Source: Actinomycetota bacterium
GTDB taxonomy: Bacteria > Actinomycetota > Rubrobacteria > Rubrobacterales > Rubrobacteraceae
DNA: 13,585 bases
Direction: 5' to 3'
NCBI GenBank assembly: GCA_020200675.1
Contig: JAIVIG010000070.1
Location: 2,038-15,622, forward strand
In this document: positions 11,900 through 13,585 of the stretch, one piece after another
Layout: every line of letters starts with the position of its first letter
Numbering within the stretch: the stretch's first letter is position 1
The notes under the pieces: generated by a model
What the model saw: the letters and a program-made list of their open reading frames with translations, nothing else
Databases searched by the model: none
Told to the model about the DNA's origin: nothing
Program-made: the position numbers and the translations under genes

Positions 11900-12519
11900 A
11901 CGGACCAGGAGATCCAAACTCCCCCCGACCCGAGAGAGTCGAGGAAGAGCCCGGCGCACCCTCTGAACCGAGGAGCGGTTGGAGGATATGGGTTTTGATC
12001 TCCGGGGTGTTCGTGGTACCGGGCGTGCTCTACCTGTCGCTCCTGACGGTACCCTTCCTGCCGCTCACGACCGGGCAGAAGCTCTGGGTCGCCTCCGGGC
12101 TTGTGGTCGCGGCCGAAGGAACGTTCTTGCTCTCGGCCCTCATACTCGGACGGGAGGCCGTTCGCTACTACCGCGGGTTCCTGGATCCCCGCCGTCCTCT
12201 CCGCCCGCCTTCCGGATCCGCCTGCGGAGGTCGTCGTTCCCATCGGCGACGATTGCGCCGTGCTGCGCCTTGGGGACGCTCTGTGGGTCGCCGCCGCCGA
12301 CATGCTCGTCTCGGGACGGCACTTCAAGGAGTGGGCCTCTCCGGAAGACGTCGGCTACAAGGCCGTCGCGGCCAACGTCTCGGACGTCGCGGCGATGGGG
12401 GGCGTGCCGCGCTTCGTGCTCGCCTCGGGAGGCGCGGACGACGCGGAGACAACCCTGCGCTGCATGGACGGCGTCCTGGAGGCGTGCGAGGAGTTCGGGG
12501 CGTACCCTTTGGGTGGTGA
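11896..12519 (+). CDS. Small two-helix membrane protein, C-terminus lost at the thiL junction
   Basis: The GTG at 11896 overlaps the Nudix stop (GTGA). A proline- and glutamate-rich N-terminus (residues 1-28) is followed by two membrane helices, about 31-53 (IWVLISGVFVVPGVLYLSLL) and 63-85 (LWVASGLVVAAEGTFLLSAL), then LGREAVRYYRGFLDPRR. This resembles the small transporter-suffix-type membrane proteins, though I am not certain. Real coding seems to end near residue 100 (about 12195). Beyond that, the frame is an arginine-rich shadow of thiL and stops only at 12519. The native stop codon is probably missing because of a deletion that also removed the thiL start. Its link with thiamine is positional only. 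Confidence 0.55.
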   Translation: MNGPGDPNSPRPERVEEEPGAPSEPRSGWRIWVLISGVFVVPGVLYLSLLTVPFLPLTTGQKLWVASGLVVAAEGTFLLSALILGREAVRYYRGFLDPRRPLRPPSGSACGGRRSHRRRLRRAAPWGRSVGRRRRHARLGTALQGVGLSGRRRLQGRRGQRLGRRGDGGRAALRARLGRRGRRGDNPALHGRRPGGVRGVRGVPFGW

Positions 12520-13108
12520 TACCACCGGCGCAGCCGCGCTGACGGTGGACGTCTCGATCCTCGGGCAGCTCGCCCACGCGCCCGTGCTGCGTTCCGGGGC
12601 ACATCCCGGCGACCTCCTGGCCGTAACCGGCGAGCTCGGCGCGTCGACCGCGGGCCTTCTCGCCCTGGAAAGTGGCGACGCCGGCCCGGAGCGTCTCATA
12701 CACAAGCACCTGCGGCCGGGGCCCCGGTTGGTCGCCGGACGCGCGGCGGCCCGGCTCGGAGCGCACGCTATGATCGACCTATCCGATGGCCTCGCCTCCG
12801 ACGTGCGACACGTTTGCGAGAGGAGCGGCGTGGGTTGCCGCATAGACCTCGACCTCCTGCCCATCGCCGGCGACACGCGGGAGTACCTTCGCTCCGCGGG
12901 GCGGGACCCGGAGGTCCTCGCCGCGACCGGCGGCGAGGACTACGAGCTTCTCGTGGCCGCTTCGGAGGAGGTCGTAGAGGCTCTTGCTGCGGAGTCGGAG
13001 GTTCCGGTCACGGTGATCGGTGAGGTGACGGGTGAGGGTGTGGTCTTTTTGCGCGGCGGCGAGCGAGTGGATGACCTCTCTGGCTGGGACCACTTCGCGG
13101 GCGTTTAG
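12101..13108 (+). CDS. thiL: Thiamine-monophosphate kinase ThiL, 5' end damaged
   Basis: Phosphorylates thiamine monophosphate to the cofactor TPP. Family motifs: IGDDCAVL (48-55), ADMLVSGRHF (67-75), KAVAANVSDVAAMGG (87-101), PLGGDTT, KHLRPGPRL, IDLSDGLASDV, GGEDYELL, and the end GWDHFAGV. Recognisable ThiL sequence begins at about residue 29 (IPAVLSARLPDPP, 12185 on). The only in-frame start codon before it is a TTG at 12101, without a ribosome site and inside the membrane-protein gene, so residues 1-28 are probably not ThiL. The usual GEFGLI N-terminus of about 10 residues is missing. The fusion point is a shift into the next frame, so the original start was likely deleted, or the read is faulty. 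AADM replaces the usual TTDM. Confidence 0.85.
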   Translation: MWSRPKERSCSRPSYSDGRPFATTAGSWIPAVLSARLPDPPAEVVVPIGDDCAVLRLGDALWVAAADMLVSGRHFKEWASPEDVGYKAVAANVSDVAAMGGVPRFVLASGGADDAETTLRCMDGVLEACEEFGAYPLGGDTTGAAALTVDVSILGQLAHAPVLRSGAHPGDLLAVTGELGASTAGLLALESGDAGPERLIHKHLRPGPRLVAGRAAARLGAHAMIDLSDGLASDVRHVCERSGVGCRIDLDLLPIAGDTREYLRSAGRDPEVLAATGGEDYELLVAASEEVVEALAAESEVPVTVIGEVTGEGVVFLRGGERVDDLSGWDHFAGV

Positions 13109-13181
13109 AGGAGTTTGGAGGGAGCCTCTCGGGGTACGGAGTAGTCCCGAAAAAGAGGTTTCGCAAGAAGGAGGACGGGCC

Positions 13182-13388
13182 GTGCCGTACCAGGAGCTAG
13201 ACGATCTGCCGGACAGCGTGAAGAGGAACCTCCCCAAGCACGCCCGGGAGATATACCGGGCGGCGTACAACTCCGCCGAGGAGCAGTACGGTGAGGAGGA
13301 CCGCGCTCACCGGGTGGCCTGGGGTGCCGTCGAGCAAAAGTACGAAAAGAACGAGAACGGGGAGTGGGTTTCCAAGGAAAACTACTGA
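13182..13388 (+). CDS. chaB: ChaB family protein, 68 aa
   Basis: A small charged protein of the ChaB family. The whole chain matches the family: PYQELDDLPDSVKRNLPKHA, then REIYRAAYNSAEEQYGEED and AHRVAWGAVEQKYEKNENGE WV. ChaB is described as a regulator of the cation transporter ChaA in E. coli, but ChaB-like proteins are common where ChaA is absent; no chaA is seen here. The GTG at 13182 has AAGAAGGAGGA six bases upstream and gives exactly a family-length protein; upstream codons in frame are a shadow of thiL. It follows thiL after 73 bases and could be co-transcribed with it or have its own promoter. Confidence 0.9.
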   Translation: MPYQELDDLPDSVKRNLPKHAREIYRAAYNSAEEQYGEEDRAHRVAWGAVEQKYEKNENGEWVSKENY

Positions 13389-13428
13389 TCTGTGCGGAGG
13401 CTGCTAAACGCTGTGGTAGGATCGGCTC

Positions 13429-13585
13429 ATGGACAACTCACTTTCAAAGGAAGCCACAGACTGGCGCGAGGGAGGATCGGAGGCGCTCAAGCGCCAGCCC
13501 GCTCCCGGAGCACAGCCGCGTCTGAGCAACGAAGAGCGCGCCAAGTTGCCCGAGCTTCTGGCCCGAGGCGCGCCAGCGCACGGCT
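13429..13585 (+). CDS. IS630-type transposase, N-terminal part (window edge), possibly deleted
   Basis: From the ATG at 13429 the frame stays open to the window end (52 residues). The section WREGGSEALKRQPAPGAQPR, then LSNEERAKLPELLARGAPAHG, matches the region after the first helix-turn-helix of IS630-family or winged-helix transposases. The ~50-60 residue helix-turn-helix that normally comes first is absent: only MDNSLSKEATD precedes it. So this is a shortened gene, a degenerate copy, or a sequence with an in-frame gap. TAGGAT upstream (13417-13422) could be a -10. The right end of the element and any terminal repeats lie outside the window, so activity cannot be judged. Confidence 0.6.
   Translation, partial: MDNSLSKEATDWREGGSEALKRQPAPGAQPRLSNEERAKLPELLARGAPAHG

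Noticed and set aside
12196..12519. Continuation of the membrane protein for 108 more residues
   Set aside because: The continuation is Arg/Gly-rich and overlaps thiL in another frame, where clear ThiL motifs are read.

Overview
The window is GC-rich, its genes end most codons in G or C, it uses GTG and TTG starts freely, and at least two genes seem to be transcribed without leaders. Together with the protein sequences (a seven-iron ferredoxin, a CRP-like regulator, a ChaB-like protein and an IS630-type transposase) this suggests an actinobacterium, most likely Rubrobacter or a relative. That is an inference from composition and protein style, not from a marker gene.

Positions 1-4981 hold single genes with varied functions. 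They are the end of a membrane protein with a winged-helix-like tail, a 244-residue membrane-anchored protein of unknown function, a 54-residue membrane or secreted peptide, a short-chain dehydrogenase on the minus strand, a CRP/FNR-family regulator, a 3Fe-4S/4Fe-4S ferredoxin, a SRPBCC-domain protein on the minus strand, and an ADP-ribose-type Nudix hydrolase. The gaps between them are rich in dyad symmetry: an FNR-like site and three interlocked palindromes before the ferredoxin gene, a hairpin terminator nested inside inverted TCAGC heptamer repeats after it, and two divergent promoters placed to give leaderless messages.

Positions 4972-13108 are a thiamine salvage and activation operon with two TPP riboswitches. 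The first precedes a 33-codon small ORF and the ATPase and permease genes of a ThiXYZ-like pyrimidine-precursor transporter. The second precedes the substrate-binding lipoprotein gene, then thiD (HMP/HMP-P kinase), thiM (hydroxyethylthiazole kinase), a DUF2071 gene, thiE (thiamine phosphate synthase), a tandem Nudix protein, a small two-helix membrane protein and thiL (thiamine monophosphate kinase). In outline, precursor is imported, ThiD and ThiM phosphorylate the two halves, ThiE joins them, and ThiL makes TPP, which closes both riboswitches. No thiC or thiG is present here. Nearly every gene junction is a four-base NTGA stop/start overlap, so translation is probably coupled.

Two genes in this operon are broken in the sequence as given. 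The binding protein loses frame immediately after its lipobox cysteine, with about 30 expected residues missing. The membrane-protein/thiL junction has lost a normal thiL start and shifts frame. The IS630-type transposase at the right edge also seems to lack its N-terminal helix-turn-helix. These may be real deletions or assembly errors; read-level data would decide.

Downstream of thiL are a chaB-like gene and the truncated start of the transposase. I saw no tRNA, rRNA or CRISPR array.
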